A DNA stretch of 64,000 bases from positions 2,542,001-2,606,000 of the forward strand of contig OY760427.1 of NCBI GenBank assembly GCA_963663495.1, written 5' to 3'. The stretch comes from G963663495 sp963663495. GTDB taxonomy: Bacteria > Bacteroidota > Rhodothermia > Rhodothermales > Bin80. Shown here piece by piece: positions 1-9,002 of this stretch. Each line of letters begins with the position of its first letter. Within the stretch, counting starts at the first letter, position 1. Below the pieces are notes generated by a model, which worked only from the letters and a program-made list of their open reading frames with translations, was not told the origin of the DNA and did not search any database. Both the position numbers and the translations under genes were made by a program.

Positions 1-1386
1 CAGCTTGTAGTAACTCTGGAACTCCATCTTACCGTCATTCAGCATAAAGAGCGCATTCGCACCCCACTCCGGCGGGTCTGATGCGCGGCATTTGGGGGCA
101 CCACCTCCCCCCCACTCGTCCGTGAACAGAATCTTGGAGCCATCATTATTAAAGGTGGCACTGTGCCAATAGGCAAAGTTGGAATCCGCTACGGCATCAA
201 GCCTGAACGGATTGACCGGATCTGTGATGTCAAGAAGGAGCCCATAGCCCTCACACGCTCCCCCAGCAAGTCCGATCTCGGGGTAGAGTGTAATGTCATG
301 GCACTGCGTAGGCCCCGGGTCCGGGGCGTCACTCTCTTCCTCATTTTCCTCCGCATTCCCCCCCATCATTTCAGCAAAGATTGATGGCAGGGCCTCTCTA
401 AACGCCACGGAATCAGCTGCTGTCGCCGGCCCTTCCTTCCCTTGAGATTCCAGAAAACTCTCTATCAGACCGGCAACATAACGGTCTGGTAACACCGCTT
501 GCCGGCCGGAGTACTCCACAACAAAGGCACCCGCTGCCCGCGCCTCTTCAATAGCTTTCACGTCATCGGGCGCCATGCCATGCCTGGGAGGCGCCACAAG
601 CCCCTCAAAAATCCTCGGCGAATTGACGATCGCTGCCAGCGAAGGATCTGCCAGCGGCACCTGAATCACCTCAATCCGGAATAGCGCAGAATTAGGATCC
701 TCGTCTGGCATCATGCCGGAGCACCCGGGTAGCTCCTCCGCCGGTCGGACCGGTGCAGAACCGGATACGTAAATGTACACATTCTCGTTGTCGTCCGGGT
801 TCTTGAGCACACTGTGCGTATGAGAACCCCGGCATGTCTGCACGTTTGCAATATAGTTCGGATTCTGGATGTCGCTGATGTCAAAAATACGAATACCACG
901 CAATCGGTCTGCGCTGACAGCCTCCTGCACGCCCTCGGTTCCGCAGTCCAGCCTGCCTCCCCGACCTTCACCGGACACAAACAGCAGATTCTCATAGACC
1001 GAAACATCACTCTGAGACGCCGGGCACAGATAGTCCTTAACTAGCACAGGGACGGCCGGATCTGAAATATCCCAGATCAGCACACCGTTATAATTGCCCT
1101 GGATCGCATAGTCCCCCATAAAGGCCAAATCAGAATTGGTAACGCCAACAAACTGCTCCGGCGGCTGCGTTGTAGAGATATGGCCCAGGTTCCATATTGC
1201 TTCACCCGCGTCAAAGAGACCAGGGGCAAGCCCGACACGAGCATCCGACATCGCAGGCGCCATGTCACCAGCCTCAACAGCGGGATCATCCGTCTGCTGC
1301 GCAGTGGCAGTGATGGTAACGAGCATGATGGAGGCAAACACCCCCAGTACCTTGAAATCACTCATATCGTTTAATGTTAATTGCAT
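1..1386 (-). CDS. LVIVD-repeat secreted protein (C-terminus outside window)
   Basis: The minus strand is open from an ATG at 1386 to base 1, giving 462 residues with no stop, so the C-terminus lies beyond the window. An in-frame ATG at 1365 (MSDFKV) is an alternative start. The N-terminus has a hydrophobic stretch ending near ATAQQ, consistent with a signal peptide. The body has recurring units of the kind GVLIWDISDPAVPVLV, GIRIFDISDIQNPNYI and LLLDITDPVNPFRL. These are the hallmark of LVIVD repeats, which form a beta-propeller-like extracellular domain. An acidic insertion (GGNAEENEESDAPD) interrupts the middle. It lies 11 bases downstream of a DUF305 gene on the same strand, and from family knowledge such proteins often travel together. 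No enzymatic motif was seen, so the function is unknown. Confidence 0.8.
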   Translation of the reverse strand, partial: MQLTLNDMSDFKVLGVFASIMLVTITATAQQTDDPAVEAGDMAPAMSDARVGLAPGLFDAGEAIWNLGHISTTQPPEQFVGVTNSDLAFMGDYAIQGNYNGVLIWDISDPAVPVLVKDYLCPASQSDVSVYENLLFVSGEGRGGRLDCGTEGVQEAVSADRLRGIRIFDISDIQNPNYIANVQTCRGSHTHSVLKNPDDNENVYIYVSGSAPVRPAEELPGCSGMMPDEDPNSALFRIEVIQVPLADPSLAAIVNSPRIFEGLVAPPRHGMAPDDVKAIEEARAAGAFVVEYSGRQAVLPDRYVAGLIESFLESQGKEGPATAADSVAFREALPSIFAEMMGGNAEENEEESDAPDPGPTQCHDITLYPEIGLAGGACEGYGLLLDITDPVNPFRLDAVADSNFAYWHSATFNNDGSKILFTDEWGGGGAPKCRASDPPEWGANALFMLNDGKMEFQSYYKL

Positions 1387-1397
1387 GGTGCGATCGC

Positions 1398-2009
1398 CTA
1401 ATCCTCCAGCATTGTCTCCATCCTAGCGATCTCGGTAATCTGATCCACGTGTATGGCCGACGCCAGCCTGAACGCTTCCTCGTCCCGTCCTACGCCATCC
1501 TGGTCAAAGAGGTCACGCACCATCACCACAGCCCCGTGATGGTGCGTGATCATATAGGTCAGAAACAGACGATCAAACTCTGCTCCGTGCGCGTTTCGCA
1601 GTTCATCCAACTGCTCCTCAGGCAGCATTCCCGGCATCATATGATGATGCGCATGACCAGGCATGTGCCCCCCGGCATGAACCTCCGGGACAGGTTGGTC
1701 GCGGTCTCGTAGCCATGTCTGCATGAGCTGAATTTCATCCTTTTGCGCATTGATGATTCGCGCAGCAAGAACAGATACAGCAGGCCCCGCACCGTTGTTC
1801 GGCGCTAGTGCAGACATCACCAAAGCCTGCGCATGGTGCGCAATCATCCCCGTCATGAAGTCTACCTCCGCCTGCACAAAATGGGACCTGGACTCAGCAA
1901 TTCGCTGCCAGTACAAAGCCTCCAGGCTATCCTGATCCTGCGCCCAAAGCGGCTGCGTCAATGCAAACATCAATGCAAAACTTGGCAAGAATCGAATCAC
2001 AGCTGACAT
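1398..2009 (-). CDS. DUF305 family secreted protein
   Basis: A 203-residue protein with a clear signal peptide (FALMFALTQPLWAQ, cleavage near AQD). The mature part matches the DUF305 layout: an EVDFMTGMIAHHAQAL block near residue 50 and a second LTYMITHHHGAVVMV block near residue 152, separated by a His/Met-rich stretch (HAGGHMPGHAHHHMMPGM). DUF305 proteins are ferritin-like-fold exported proteins often linked to metals, especially copper. The His/Met-rich linker fits metal binding, but this is inference. The next gene downstream, an LVIVD-repeat protein, starts 11 bases after the stop, so the two are probably co-transcribed. Confidence 0.85.
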   Translation of the reverse strand: MSAVIRFLPSFALMFALTQPLWAQDQDSLEALYWQRIAESRSHFVQAEVDFMTGMIAHHAQALVMSALAPNNGAGPAVSVLAARIINAQKDEIQLMQTWLRDRDQPVPEVHAGGHMPGHAHHHMMPGMLPEEQLDELRNAHGAEFDRLFLTYMITHHHGAVVMVRDLFDQDGVGRDEEAFRLASAIHVDQITEIARMETMLED

Positions 2010-2069
2010 TTGCTACGTGGCGCACGGGCAAACCTACAATATAGCCCGTCGCATACTTGAACCGCAAGG

Positions 2070-5000
2070 TCAGAAGGTAGCCGTCATTTGAAGACGGACG
2101 GTATGAATCACCGGTAGCGCATCGGGCGCGCGGCCGTTATAGTATAGGTTCGCCCTCAGCGCCCGAGTAAGTTGGTACCATGCCGACAGATTCCATAAAC
2201 GGGACCTTCCAACTCCCCTCCCGTCGGTGAGCTCATAATATGCGAGCCCGGCCGGCAACGCACCATCTACAGCAACCGAGGTCCCTTCAGCGCCCATGCG
2301 GATACTGGCCCTCCCAGCAACACTGTACTCCACCGTTAAGGGAACCCTCCATACGACCGCATCGGATGATATGGCAGCCTTCTGTGCGAGTGCTGCTCCT
2401 ATGGTCATGCGCCACGCCTCATCAATCGCGATGATTGCTGTCGGCTCAAGGCGATAGCTTCGAATGTCGTATGCTCGGGAAATAAATGACTGGCTGGTTG
2501 CTTGCTGATGCTCCTGCTCCACCTTCACACGCAGGCGAACCTGCTTAATGGGAGTCATAAAACCTTCCAATCCCCATGTGTCCACCGCGCGGGAATCGGT
2601 ACCTGCAGCTAGTGCATTGTGCGTGCGCACTGTCAGCAATGATGTACTTATGCCGTAATCGGATTGATTGCGAAAGAGCGACAGCTCGTGCCTGGCTGAC
2701 AGTAGTCCGCGGATGGAGTAGTCTTCGTGCCTGAATTGACTCAGCCGGAACAGATAGATATCAGAAATATGGGGAGTGCTGCTTTTCTCCTGGATCCTCA
2801 CGATGGTACGCAGAGATATATTGGCAAATCTCCGTAGCCACGGCCTCTCCGCTTCCCGCCAGCGGCGCGCAAAATCCATGGTAAGAACCAGCCGTGACTG
2901 CATGCCAATCACGCTTTGCAGCGTGTCAGACGGCAGGAGCGTGCGCACGTAAACGCCCTCATCCTGCGTTGATTCCGGGACGAACTCCGCGACCTGTCGG
3001 ATGCCGTCTCCATTGTCGTCATTCCAAACATATTCTCCAATCTCGGCACCGGTACGAATGTAGATTTCCTGCATCACCGGAGTACGTTCGGACTGCGCAT
3101 CGTAGTGCCAGTCAAGGCGGAACAAACGCTGCCACGGCTGCCAGCGTCCCGACCACTGCAGCACCACCGATTCCTCAGCCCTGGAATTCAGAGTGGTCCG
3201 GGAACGCCATCCGACCCGGCCCGAGGCCGAAAGAGCGCTGCGGGGCCTAATGTCATATCCGGTATCAAGGGTCACCCAGCGACCCTTGATACCTCCATCC
3301 GCATCCAGGTCCCAACGCACGCGGACTCCGCCGTCAAACTCCAATTGATCCTTCTGCCACGACACGCCCGGACGTATCTCATTGTAGGCCTTTGACTTCA
3401 ATCCTTGTGCCCCCGGTTCGGTTAGCGTCTGCCTGCGGTTTGAGCGTTTCAATGCGATCAGCGGTACAAAATGTCCCATGGGTCTGGAAACCTGTCCGGA
3501 TAATCTCGTCCATGAACCACGCTCTCCAAGCACCGGATCACGCGTGCGCATAGCCTCCCGACGATACGCGACATGTGGCCACCGTCCTTCCGCAAACTGC
3601 ATACGAACCTCCGTTCTGTTCCCGGCAAATCCGTCGGGCAGAGCGATTCTTCCCACCTCCGCGCGGGCTGTTGAGTTCTCCGATAATTCCCACATGAACT
3701 TTGCTTCGTTAGTCTCATCCCCGACTGTGCTTCGCCCAGCAAGACCGCCCAGATGCCATCGGCGTCCAAACTCCACATGACGTATGCGGTCAAGCGGAGA
3801 ATAGCGGGTACCTATTGACCTTCTCCGCGCCTCAAAGCTCATGGCACCAAGTCGCCTCGGCCCTAGCCTTCTGGGACGCACGCGTACGCCCGCCACGTAT
3901 GCCGTACCCTGATCATCATCCTCATGCAGCGCCGAATAACGGTTACCATCCAGCCCGGACGAAGCCCATTCCCCAAAAAATTCCACACCTTCAACAACCG
4001 CTAAGGCACCTCTCAGGTCAACGATACGCTGCGATTTCGGCTTGGGGATAGTGCGCCGCGGTACATAGTCCCCACGCCTAGACCCCCTCCAGACAAACAG
4101 AACGCCGTTCGTAGCAGCTCCCCTTCGCACATAATCACCGTTTCCTGTTCCTACATGCGTAAACTGTACGCGATAAACGGGGCCACCGTTGGCTCCTGTA
4201 GCGGGAGCGTAGTACTGCAAAGATGCGCCCTCAAATACCGTGTCGCGAACCGTGTACTGGACAAAGGGCGCATCGGGATCATACGGTACCGGTGTCGCGC
4301 TACTGATGTACACCGCCGAATCCCCAGCGGCAGTTAATCTGGCTAAATCGTCGTCGCTCAAGCCGAACTCCTCCCCAAATGTCCGTCCGTCAGCTTCTCG
4401 GAGCATGGCTGCGCCGAACGTAAACCGTGCCTGATCCCCAACTCTACCAAAGGATCCACGAATATCATTGGCCATGATGGTACGCGTAAACTCGGTTGTA
4501 CGGTACTGATATTCAGCTCGGATACGGTGGTGATCCCGTATGAGCCTCCGCGCCGTGAACGTGATTTCACCCGTTGCATAGTCAATGACGTAGTCCTCGG
4601 TTTCTCCCCGTGCAACCTGCCGACCATCCAAGTAAATCGTCTCAGACCCCGGCACTACAAAAATGAAGCGCTCACCGTTCTGGCCCAGAAGCTTGTACGG
4701 CCCTTGTACACCATCGGTAAGCGGGATACTGCTTCTTGTGTAAACGCCGCGCGCCGTGCCCACCGCGGATTGGACAGTAATGCCTCTGCCACTAGTTGTT
4801 ACGCCAACGCCCTGCACCTTGCGCGCAAGCCTTGCCAGTTCAGCATCCTCGTACCGTACATCAATGTCTCCCAATTGAGCCTGCGTCTCGTGCGCATTGA
4901 TTTCCACATAGACCCGATCAATCTCGCTCAGGCGCTGCGTTGTGCCTTCAGGAAGGATAGGAGTACTTTCGTCGGTCAACACGGCACGCACATCTACGTT

Positions 5001-5522
5001 CTCGGCAACCTGCCCTGCAACCTGCAGCCGAAGGCCGGACTCGATCGTCGCATCCTGCCCATTTCCTGCCAGAACACCTCTCGTGATTGACCCCCTGGGT
5101 AGCAGCCTGAACTGATCCGAAGGTTCCGCCAGTTCCGTAGAAGCGATGCTGTCCGGCGGACCGCTGGTTGCGAACTGCCACTGGTAGCGGTCTCGCAGGC
5201 CAAGGTCCCATGTTCTGTACTGCACGGCAGCTGATTGCGACGAATCAGCGACATCCATCCATAGATACCCTAAACGGTAGTCGATTTTGAAAGAGGTGGA
5301 ATCACGCCTGGTACCGTTGAGAAAGACTTGCACCGACCCCGGCACAATAAATGGCCGTAGCGCAAAAGGCTGTATTGCTTGCAGATCCAGTGAATCACTA
5401 TGCAGACCAAGCAGTGATGTAGCGGTATTCTGGGCGTCTGCGCTTGTGACCGCCCAAAAGGCTACCGACACGATGCCGATCCATCCCCGAATCGGGGTTA
5501 ATAACCCAAATAAACTGTGCAA
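2070..5522 (-). CDS. Large outer-membrane beta-barrel-like protein
   Basis: An 1150-residue protein. The listed start is TTG at 5522, with an in-frame TAG four codons upstream, so the start cannot lie much further back. The N-terminus has a signal peptide (IGIVSVAFWAVTSADAQ). Around residues 290-350 there is a block YVIDYATGEITFTARRLI followed by R-x-E-Y-Q-Y-R, a pattern seen in large surface or outer-membrane proteins of Bacteroidota and relatives. The remainder is rich in alternating aromatic/polar residues and Arg, and the chain ends in HTVRLQMTATF. A terminal Phe after an amphipathic strand is typical of BAM-recognised barrels. An Asp-rich loop (WNDDNGDGIRQ) near residue 840 could bind calcium. 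No plug or TonB box was recognised. The barrel assignment is inference from these features. Confidence 0.7.
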   Translation of the reverse strand: MHSLFGLLTPIRGWIGIVSVAFWAVTSADAQNTATSLLGLHSDSLDLQAIQPFALRPFIVPGSVQVFLNGTRRDSTSFKIDYRLGYLWMDVADSSQSAAVQYRTWDLGLRDRYQWQFATSGPPDSIASTELAEPSDQFRLLPRGSITRGVLAGNGQDATIESGLRLQVAGQVAENVDVRAVLTDESTPILPEGTTQRLSEIDRVYVEINAHETQAQLGDIDVRYEDAELARLARKVQGVGVTTSGRGITVQSAVGTARGVYTRSSIPLTDGVQGPYKLLGQNGERFIFVVPGSETIYLDGRQVARGETEDYVIDYATGEITFTARRLIRDHHRIRAEYQYRTTEFTRTIMANDIRGSFGRVGDQARFTFGAAMLREADGRTFGEEFGLSDDDLARLTAAGDSAVYISSATPVPYDPDAPFVQYTVRDTVFEGASLQYYAPATGANGGPVYRVQFTHVGTGNGDYVRRGAATNGVLFVWRGSRRGDYVPRRTIPKPKSQRIVDLRGALAVVEGVEFFGEWASSGLDGNRYSALHEDDDQGTAYVAGVRVRPRRLGPRRLGAMSFEARRRSIGTRYSPLDRIRHVEFGRRWHLGGLAGRSTVGDETNEAKFMWELSENSTARAEVGRIALPDGFAGNRTEVRMQFAEGRWPHVAYRREAMRTRDPVLGERGSWTRLSGQVSRPMGHFVPLIALKRSNRRQTLTEPGAQGLKSKAYNEIRPGVSWQKDQLEFDGGVRVRWDLDADGGIKGRWVTLDTGYDIRPRSALSASGRVGWRSRTTLNSRAEESVVLQWSGRWQPWQRLFRLDWHYDAQSERTPVMQEIYIRTGAEIGEYVWNDDNGDGIRQVAEFVPESTQDEGVYVRTLLPSDTLQSVIGMQSRLVLTMDFARRWREAERPWLRRFANISLRTIVRIQEKSSTPHISDIYLFRLSQFRHEDYSIRGLLSARHELSLFRNQSDYGISTSLLTVRTHNALAAGTDSRAVDTWGLEGFMTPIKQVRLRVKVEQEHQQATSQSFISRAYDIRSYRLEPTAIIAIDEAWRMTIGAALAQKAAISSDAVVWRVPLTVEYSVAGRASIRMGAEGTSVAVDGALPAGLAYYELTDGRGVGRSRLWNLSAWYQLTRALRANLYYNGRAPDALPVIHTVRLQMTATF

Positions 5523-5619
5523 GCCGATGTTGTACAGCTATTGAATCGAGGTGTCATATATCGCGGGCGCCGGGATGCAGCCTCCCCTCGTATCTGCCTC
5601 CCTGGTACTTGTTCCAAAC

Positions 5620-6273
5620 TCAGCGTTGTGTCACCTCGTTGGCGAGCTCATTGGTATCATCTGGACGGATTTCGACGCCGCTCCGCTCCAGAAGCTGACC
5701 GGCCATTTCGATTCCAGCTACCATCCCCCCAGCAAGGTCGCCGCTTCGAATTCCGTCACGAATCTTGTCAACAATGCCGCTCCAATCGTCCTCGTTAACC
5801 TTTTGATTGATGCCGGAATCTCCGATAACTTGTATGCGCCGCTCAAACAGGGAAACGAGCAGCATAATTCCCGTCCGTTCCCGCGTGCAGAACACTTCCT
5901 TCTCTACAAACGCTGCAAGCGCCCGCTGCCGTACAACATGTGCGAGCCGTGCTTTGCCGACCAGGCTCCGCCGTGCGGCAGGTAAGAACATCGCTATACT
6001 TGCCCCCACAATCCCTGCACCAGCAATCAGCAAGGCCTGTGAGGTGCCGTGGGATAGCCACGACCAGCGCCATCCGACATGAAAAGCCTCAATAAGGAAT
6101 ACAACGAAGCACGCCATAACTCCTAGCAGCAGGGTGCCGCGGTAGATGGCGATTTCGTGGCTCGCGCTACGCGCCACAACGTAGGGTACAATTTCACCGC
6201 TTGTACGAGCTTCGGCACGGGCTACTGCATCCCGTATTCGGTTAAGTTCAGCTTTAGACAGTGCGTGCTTCAT
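5620..6273 (-). CDS. TPM-domain membrane protein (YgcG/Psb32-like)
   Basis: The start is placed at ATG 6273 (MKHALSKAELNRI). A longer reading from 6315 would overlap the modB stop and adds residues unlike the family. The 217-residue product begins with the TPM-type motif IRDAVARAEARTSGEIVPYVV. Two transmembrane segments follow (about residues 45-65, LLLGVMACFVVFLIEAF, and 80-98, ALLIAGAGIVGASIAMF). The cytoplasmic or periplasmic remainder includes ERRIQVIGDSGINQKV and ends in an acidic helix. TPM proteins include phosphatase-like plant and bacterial membrane-associated proteins, but the bacterial role is poorly known. It lies 19 bases after modB on the same strand, which suggests co-transcription without an obvious link to molybdate. 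Confidence 0.75.
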   Translation of the reverse strand: MKHALSKAELNRIRDAVARAEARTSGEIVPYVVARSASHEIAIYRGTLLLGVMACFVVFLIEAFHVGWRWSWLSHGTSQALLIAGAGIVGASIAMFLPAARRSLVGKARLAHVVRQRALAAFVEKEVFCTRERTGIMLLVSLFERRIQVIGDSGINQKVNEDDWSGIVDKIRDGIRSGDLAGGMVAGIEMAGQLLERSGVEIRPDDTNELANEVTQR

Positions 6274-6292
6274 TATTTGGAGCGTCCAGGCA

Positions 6293-6997
6293 TTATGGAC
6301 TCGGTTGGTGGCCAAGTCTACGAGTTAGAATGGAATGTACGGCAAGGCTGGCCATGGAAAGAAACCCGGCGACAAATACGAGGCGAATAACCTCAGATTC
6401 CCCGCTGATACGGTGTAGACTCGTAAAAACTGCTGTAGGGATTGTCCGCGTTCGTCCAGGAAGGTTACCCGCTATAACGATCGTCGCGCCGAATTCTCCC
6501 ACGGCCCGCGCGAAGGCGATCACAACACCTGCTGCGATGCCCTTTGCGGCGAGGGGTAGGGTGACATGGCGAAAGGCTTCCCAGCGCCCGCCTCCGTAAA
6601 CAAGGGCCGCCTCTTCCCACTCTGGATTTACTTGTTGAAAGGCTATCCTCATAGCCTGTACCATGAGCGGAAAGGCTATTACGCCGGAAGCAATTGCAGC
6701 TCCGAGGCTGGAAAATGCGATCTGTATGCCGAATGCACCCGAAAGCCACCTTCCTATAGGCCCGGATGGGCCGAGAAGAATCAGAAGTACATATCCCGTG
6801 ATCACGGGAGGGAGCACCAACGGCAGCTGGACTAGATTTTCCAGCGCGAATGGTAGGATCCCACGCCGCCTGGCTAGGTAATGGGCCGACCAAATGCCAA
6901 AGGGTAGCGCCGCTAGCACAGCAACGACAGCAACCCGGACAGAAAGCAGTACGATCTGCCATTCATCTCGCGTAAGGATCAGCGATTCTGCGGGCAT
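6293..6997 (-). CDS. modB: Molybdate ABC transporter permease ModB
   Basis: A 234-residue integral membrane protein with five to six hydrophobic segments. The BPD-permease EAA loop is seen as EEAALVYGGGRWEAFRHVTLP near residue 150, followed by the ModB/CysT-type signature FARAVGEFGATIVIAGN. Length and motifs fit ModB, the transmembrane channel of the high-affinity molybdate importer. It starts 12 bases after the modA stop. No ModC ATPase gene follows: the next gene is a TPM-domain protein. The ATPase must therefore be encoded elsewhere or be shared. Confusion with a tungstate or sulfate permease cannot be excluded from sequence alone, but the neighbouring modA supports molybdate or tungstate. 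Confidence 0.9.
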   Translation of the reverse strand: MPAESLILTRDEWQIVLLSVRVAVVAVLAALPFGIWSAHYLARRRGILPFALENLVQLPLVLPPVITGYVLLILLGPSGPIGRWLSGAFGIQIAFSSLGAAIASGVIAFPLMVQAMRIAFQQVNPEWEEAALVYGGGRWEAFRHVTLPLAAKGIAAGVVIAFARAVGEFGATIVIAGNLPGRTRTIPTAVFTSLHRISGESEVIRLVFVAGFLSMASLAVHSILTRRLGHQPSP

Positions 6998-7009
6998 CCG
7001 ATTTGTCCC

Positions 7010-7765
7010 CTACATTGATTGCGACCGGAAGTCATAGGATCGCCAAAGATCCAAGAATAACGTATCAGTAACGTGCGATAACAGCAACCCGGCTGCATTA
7101 GCCTGTTTCGTGTTGGTAACCACAGCAGCTCCGTACTGAATCATTGGAGCACAGGGGGCATCCAGAGTTATTAATGCATGTACACCGGTAACGACGCTTA
7201 TATCCGAAGCATACACGACTGCGGCCTCTGCCGCCCCATTTGCAACTGTGTGAAGCGCAGCGCGAACGTCAAGCGTCGGAGCCAGATTCGTCTCAAGCGT
7301 TTGCCATAACCCCTCGCATTCCAAGGCCTGTCTCGTATACACTCCCGCAGGCACATGCGACCAATCGGCGACAGCGATTCTACCAAACCCTTTTAACTGA
7401 GCAAGCGAATCCAGCGGAGGTACGGATAACTGCGCTGCAACGACCAAGGTATTACCTACAGGCAGTCTTATTGCTGTGAAAACATATCCGCGCTCCTGTA
7501 AATGCGCCAGCCACTCCATGTTGGCAGACAAAAAAACATCCACCGGGGCGCCGTGTTCAACCTGCCGGGCCAAAGTGGACGAGGCTCCGGTTCCCAATGA
7601 TACGCGGTAGGATGGATGCGATAGTTCAAAATCCTGTACTAATGCCTCGGCGATGTCCGTCAACGACGCGGCTGCTAGCATTACCAATTCCTGCTCTCCT
7701 CCCTGTCTACATCCGATCAGGTGAATCCCTGCCAGACAGACCAGCCAAAAGGAGCGCCCCGTCAA
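7010..7765 (-). CDS. modA: Molybdate-binding lipoprotein ModA
   Basis: A 251-residue type II solute-binding protein. The N-terminus ends in a lipobox-like LIGC at residues 16-19, so it is probably lipid-anchored in the cell envelope. The mature N-terminus reads LVMLAAASLTDIAEAL, then SLGTGASSTLARQVEHGAPVDVFLSAN. This is the ModA ligand-binding signature, where the Ser in AAASL and the SST region bind the oxyanion. The start codon overlaps the stop of the upstream zinc-ribbon/TPR gene by four bases (7762-7765), so translation of the two is coupled. modB follows. It would deliver molybdate for the molybdopterin genes at 25.6-30.7 kb in this window. Confidence 0.9.
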   Translation of the reverse strand: MTGRSFWLVCLAGIHLIGCRQGGEQELVMLAAASLTDIAEALVQDFELSHPSYRVSLGTGASSTLARQVEHGAPVDVFLSANMEWLAHLQERGYVFTAIRLPVGNTLVVAAQLSVPPLDSLAQLKGFGRIAVADWSHVPAGVYTRQALECEGLWQTLETNLAPTLDVRAALHTVANGAAEAAVVYASDISVVTGVHALITLDAPCAPMIQYGAAVVTNTKQANAAGLLLSHVTDTLFLDLWRSYDFRSQSM

Positions 7766-8775
7766 TCGGCTTCGCGGTCCTGGATGTCCGCAAGCACCTC
7801 GCTTGCCCTGCGGTAATGCTCAGACTCTGGAGCGGCTAACCCACGAACCTTCTCGAACTGAGCTACCGCCTGATCAAGTCGACTAATACGTGCCAGCATA
7901 AGGCCATAATTGAAGTTAGCATTCAGGTGATTCGGATCAGTTTCCAGCACCTTCTTGATTTCTGCCACCCCCTTCATCGGGTCTCCCGTGTTCAGATAAG
8001 CAGTGGCAAGGTCCGTCTGGACATCAATATTGTCCACATCCATCGCAAGCGTTTGCTCATAGGCCAACACAGCACCTCCAGCCAGTCTTTGCTTCTTATT
8101 AGGGTCCGCCTCCGTTGCCATCGCGTCGTAGAACAGGTCGCCGGCAAGCTTCCAGTCCTCTAGTGCACCGTTGGATTGGGCCAAAAGGTGCTGCTCGGCC
8201 GCAGCTAGATCCGTACGCCCGGCGTCATGAAGAACCAGAACCTTTTCGCGCTGGCGCAGAATTTTCTGTATTCCCTGCGCTTCGCTGATTAAGGAATCCA
8301 AGACTGAAATCTGAAAGTTCAACTCACCCTCCAATACCTCCGTATCCGGAAGCGTTGGCATATTAAGCTCCTCTGCGGTTGCTATTGGAAAAGTCGACTT
8401 ACTAATGGTGCTGACCAGAAACAGGGTTACAACAAGCCCAAGGCCCGAGCAAACCATAATGGCCACCTGCCAACGTATCGCTGTCGGGTGAGTGGGAGTT
8501 GACAAGGGCTTGGATTCTAAGCGCGCACCACACTGGCTGCAATACACTGCGGCAGGGCCCGAAGGTGCATTGCATCGATTACACTGCTGCAAAGAATCTT
8601 CAAAAGCAGGTCTCGTTTCAAGCGACGCAGCGGCCGGGCCATCCCGGTATGAACGCGGGCCTGATCCTCCTGAAGCAAGGTTAACGTTATCCTGCCCTGT
8701 CCAGCCGCACAGATTGCAGGACGCGCCGCGCTCGCCAAGCCGAGCGCCGCATTCGTCACACGTTGGGTACTTCAT
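7762..8775 (-). CDS. Double zinc-ribbon, single-TM, TPR protein
   Basis: The start is set at ATG 8775 because the zinc ribbon begins right there (MKYPTCDECGARLGERGASC). The 337-residue protein has two zinc ribbons: C-x2-C...C-x2-C in the first 25 residues, and CNRC...CSQCGARL at about 65-90. One transmembrane helix (IMVCSGLGLVVTLFLVST) follows at about 105-122. A coiled region comes next, then TPR repeats in the C-terminal half (LAYEQTLAMDVDNIDVQTDLA, LETDPNHLNANFNYGLML, and a last degenerate one). It overlaps modA by four bases (ATGA). No enzymatic domain is visible; the architecture suggests a membrane-anchored scaffold. Its coupling with modA is unexpected and may simply reflect operon packing. 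Confidence 0.75.
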   Translation of the reverse strand: MKYPTCDECGARLGERGASCNLCGWTGQDNVNLASGGSGPRSYRDGPAAASLETRPAFEDSLQQCNRCNAPSGPAAVYCSQCGARLESKPLSTPTHPTAIRWQVAIMVCSGLGLVVTLFLVSTISKSTFPIATAEELNMPTLPDTEVLEGELNFQISVLDSLISEAQGIQKILRQREKVLVLHDAGRTDLAAAEQHLLAQSNGALEDWKLAGDLFYDAMATEADPNKKQRLAGGAVLAYEQTLAMDVDNIDVQTDLATAYLNTGDPMKGVAEIKKVLETDPNHLNANFNYGLMLARISRLDQAVAQFEKVRGLAAPESEHYRRASEVLADIQDREAD

Positions 8776-9002
8776 TCTCAAGTCTAACTTCGCAGGTAAT
8801 AACAGGAATTGCGGCGGCAACTATACGCCTCACGCTACCACGCATCACACGACAACCAACTCTCTACCCCGAGGCAAGAATGTTAATCGGAGCGCACATA
8901 TTCACTGCCGGTGGTACGTATATCCGGCGCGGGAGTTCGCTACCGGGCAACAGGATGGCCAACGAAGCGTTTCCCGGATTACTATTACCGCTTAGGAACA
9001 CT

